Shown here one piece after another: positions 14,489 to 16,424 of a DNA stretch of 16,424 nucleotides. The stretch lies in contig JALQTL010000245.1 of assembly GCA_023260935.1 (NCBI GenBank), positions 1 to 16,424 on the forward strand, read 5' to 3'. The DNA is from Paracoccaceae bacterium (GTDB lineage Bacteria; Pseudomonadota; Alphaproteobacteria; Rhodobacterales; Rhodobacteraceae). The translations under genes and the position numbers were made by a program. The notes below the pieces were generated by a model. It was not told the DNA's origin and made no database searches. It saw nothing but the letters and a program-made list of their open reading frames with translations. How positions within the stretch are numbered: position 1 is the first letter of the stretch; each line of letters opens with the position of its first letter.

Positions 14489-14937
14489 CGGAACACCTCT
14501 TCCAGTGCCACTTCGGCGGCCTCGCCGCCATCTGGACCAAGATGGCGCATCAGCCGCCGGATTGCCAGCATGTGAAGCCGCGCCGATTCGCCGCGCGTCC
14601 GGCGGGCAGCATCCAGAAGCGTCTCGGCGTCCTTGCGCACCTGTGCCTCTAGCGTGGCAAGATCATTGCCCGGCACGGCTTCACGGCAGGCGATGGCAAC
14701 CTTCGTGCCACCCCAGACACGCAAAACCCCGCCACGCTGCGCGCAGAACAGCCAACGCCCGTCACCCGCGCGCCATCGCAGCACCGAAGGGGCAAGCACC
14801 GTCAGGAAATCGGTGTGGCCGGGCAGGATGCCGAATCCGCCCGTTGCATCCTCGGCACGCAAAGAAACGGCGTCGGGGATATCGACAACCACGGCAAGCG
14901 GCGTGGTGACTGTCAGATGAAAGGTCCGTGCCGTCAT
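14485..14937 (-). CDS. atpC: N-ATPase epsilon subunit
   Basis: 150-residue rotor-stalk subunit. The N-terminal beta-sandwich (about 1-88) includes FGILPGHTDFLTVLAPSVLRW, the best-conserved epsilon motif. A two-helix C-terminal region (about 92-135) has DLATLEAQVRKDAETLLDA. The last 12 or so residues are acidic and have no clear family match. ATG 14937 overlaps the beta stop by 4 bases and has AAGGG nearby. Placement right after beta at the start of the operon follows the N-ATPase order. Confidence 0.93.
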   Translation of the reverse strand: MTARTFHLTVTTPLAVVVDIPDAVSLRAEDATGGFGILPGHTDFLTVLAPSVLRWRAGDGRWLFCAQRGGVLRVWGGTKVAIACREAVPGNDLATLEAQVRKDAETLLDAARRTRGESARLHMLAIRRLMRHLGPDGGEAAEVALEEVFR

Positions 14938-16403
14938 GCCGCCCTTGCCCCGCCGCCCTTTGCAGTCTTGCGCGCAGCCTCGTTCTCGCGCCCCTCGTCC
15001 AGCGTGCCGATCATGTAGAGCGAGCTTTCGTCCCAGTCGTCGCAGGCACCATCCAGGATCGCCGCGCAGCTCTTGACCGTCTCGGCCACTGGAACGCTGC
15101 GTCCCGGCATGCCCGTATAGGCGCTGGCGACGAAGAAGGGCTGGGTCAGGAAACGTTGAAGCCGACGGGCCCGCCCGACTAGCAGGCGCTCCTCGCGGCC
15201 AAGTTCCTCGACACCCAGAAGCGCGATGACATCGCGCAGTTCGCGATAATGTTCGATCAGTTCGCGCACGCGGCCGGCCACGCGGACATGTTCCACGCCC
15301 ACTACCAGCGGGTCCAACAGCACCGAAGTTGTGGCGATCGGATCTATGGCGGGATAGATGCCTTCGGCCGCAAGCTGGCGCGACAGCACGACGGTGCTGT
15401 CCATGTGGGCGCTGATTGCCGACACCGCCGGATCGGTGAAATCGTCGGCAGGCACATAAACCGCTTCAACCGCGGTCACCGCAGCACGACCGACCGAGGC
15501 GATGCGCTCCTGCAGGTCGCCCACTTCGGATTCAAGCGTGGGCTGATAGCCAACCCGCGAGGGCATGCGCCCAAGCAGGCCCGACACCTCTGCCCCGGCC
15601 TGCACGAAGCGAAAGACGTTATCCATCAAGAGCAGGACATTGCGCCCCTCTTCATCCCGAAAGTATTCGGCCATGGTCAGCGCCGTCATCGGCACGCGCC
15701 AGCGGGCACCGGGGGGTTCGTTCATCTGGCCATAAACAAGGACAGTGCGGTCAAGCACGCCAGAATCCCGCATTTCATGCAGCATCTCGTGCCCCTCGCG
15801 CGAGCGTTCGCCCACCCCCGCAAAGACCGAGATGCCATCATAGCCCGACACCATGGCGCGGATCAGTTCGGTGACCAGCACGGTCTTGCCGACACCCGCG
15901 CCGCCAAACATCGCCGACTTGCCGCCCTGCGCAAGCGGGGCAAGCAGATCAAGGATCTTGATGCCGGTCGAAAACACCTCGACACCGGCCTTCTGTGTAG
16001 CCAATGGCGGGGCGCCGCGATGGATGGGGCGGCGCGGCACTTCGGCCGGCAACGGCGGGCCATCATCGCCCAACGCCCCCTTCACATCCAGCAGGCGGCC
16101 CAGCACATTGGGCCCGACCGGCACGCAGAGCGGCCCGCCGGAAAGCCGGACCAAAGCGCCCCGGGCAACGCCTTCGGTCGGGGCAAGGGCAATCACCCGA
16201 ACATGATGTGCGTCAAGGTGGGCCTGAACTTCGGCAGGGATGCTGTTTTCCCCGGCACCGATCATCACCGCATCGTGGATGGCAGGAAGCACATCCCCAA
16301 CCCGGACATCCAGGACGGCCCCACGAACCGCCGTCACCCGCCCGGTCGCGGACAGGGTATCTGCGGACTTGGCATCGTGGCCTGGCTGTGAACTTGTCCC
16401 CAT
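14934..16403 (-). CDS. atpD: N-ATPase beta subunit (catalytic)
   Basis: 489-residue catalytic subunit. P-loop GGAGVGKT (167-174), GERSREG with the catalytic Glu199, Walker B LLLMDN (257-262), and GYQPTLESEVGDLQERI (285-301) are all in place, so it should hydrolyse or make ATP. The segment equivalent to DELSEED reads VEELGREER (398-406), a divergence in the part that contacts gamma and epsilon. I use ATG 16403 (MGTSSQ); a TTG at 16421 is in frame but adds residues without family support. The frame is open to the right edge, so a slightly longer start outside the window cannot be excluded. First gene of the atpDCQRBEFAG operon; the promoter lies beyond the window. Confidence 0.95.
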   Translation of the reverse strand: MGTSSQPGHDAKSADTLSATGRVTAVRGAVLDVRVGDVLPAIHDAVMIGAGENSIPAEVQAHLDAHHVRVIALAPTEGVARGALVRLSGGPLCVPVGPNVLGRLLDVKGALGDDGPPLPAEVPRRPIHRGAPPLATQKAGVEVFSTGIKILDLLAPLAQGGKSAMFGGAGVGKTVLVTELIRAMVSGYDGISVFAGVGERSREGHEMLHEMRDSGVLDRTVLVYGQMNEPPGARWRVPMTALTMAEYFRDEEGRNVLLLMDNVFRFVQAGAEVSGLLGRMPSRVGYQPTLESEVGDLQERIASVGRAAVTAVEAVYVPADDFTDPAVSAISAHMDSTVVLSRQLAAEGIYPAIDPIATTSVLLDPLVVGVEHVRVAGRVRELIEHYRELRDVIALLGVEELGREERLLVGRARRLQRFLTQPFFVASAYTGMPGRSVPVAETVKSCAAILDGACDDWDESSLYMIGTLDEGRENEAARKTAKGGGARAA

Positions 16404-16424
16404 GCCCCTGACCAAACGCAACTT

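Noticed and set aside
15249..16391. 380-residue plus-strand open frame antisense to atpD
   Set aside because: His/Gln/Arg-rich translation without family features, opposite the catalytic beta gene.

Overview
The window looks like a piece of a GC-rich alphaproteobacterial chromosome, probably Rhodobacterales. The evidence is the very high GC content, alpha-proteobacterial-looking protein sequences, FNR/FixK-type palindromes (TTGAT-N4-ATCAA), and long spurious ORFs antisense to nearly every gene. The taxonomic placement is inference. I see no rRNA, tRNA, CRISPR array, insertion sequence, integrase or phage structural gene.

There are four transcription blocks. (1) Positions 188-5162, minus strand. 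Read in transcription order this is a DUF883/YqjD-like membrane-anchored protein, a holin-superfamily/YqjE-like membrane protein, a LOG-family (TIGR00730) nucleotide-binding protein, a beta-CASP metallo-beta-lactamase RNA hydrolase, and an FtsH-type membrane AAA+ zinc protease. A near-consensus FNR box (5226-5239) sits upstream of the first gene. (2) Positions 5352-8418, minus strand. This is a three-gene MacAB/LolCD-like exporter: periplasmic adaptor, FtsX-type permease, ATPase. (3) Positions 8588-9873, plus strand. This is a CbpA-type DnaJ co-chaperone and its modulator CbpM. A second near-consensus FNR box (8514-8527) lies in the divergent promoter region between blocks 2 and 3. (4) Positions 9925-16403, minus strand. 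This is a complete N-type rotary ATPase operon in the diagnostic order beta, epsilon, AtpQ, AtpR, a, c, b, alpha, gamma (atpDCQRBEFAG). It has no separate delta gene.

The genes make a coherent picture of survival under low oxygen or energy stress. The accessory N-ATPase would act on the membrane ion gradient. The CbpA/CbpM pair handles protein folding. The exporter and the FtsH protease address envelope quality control. The YqjD/YqjE-like pair, known in E. coli for stationary-phase ribosome tethering, is transcribed with an RNA hydrolase and a probable nucleotide hydrolase. The FNR boxes suggest blocks 1-3 share oxygen-responsive control. The promoter of the N-ATPase operon lies beyond the right edge, so its control cannot be seen.

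The most notable items are the N-ATPase with a two-carboxylate c subunit and a b subunit that appears to carry a delta-like C-terminal domain, the FNR-controlled ribosome/RNA/proteolysis operon, and a small AU-rich hairpin abutting the ftsH ribosome binding site that might act as a temperature or translation switch. Genes are tightly packed, with many 4-bp stop/start overlaps and several TTG or GTG starts.
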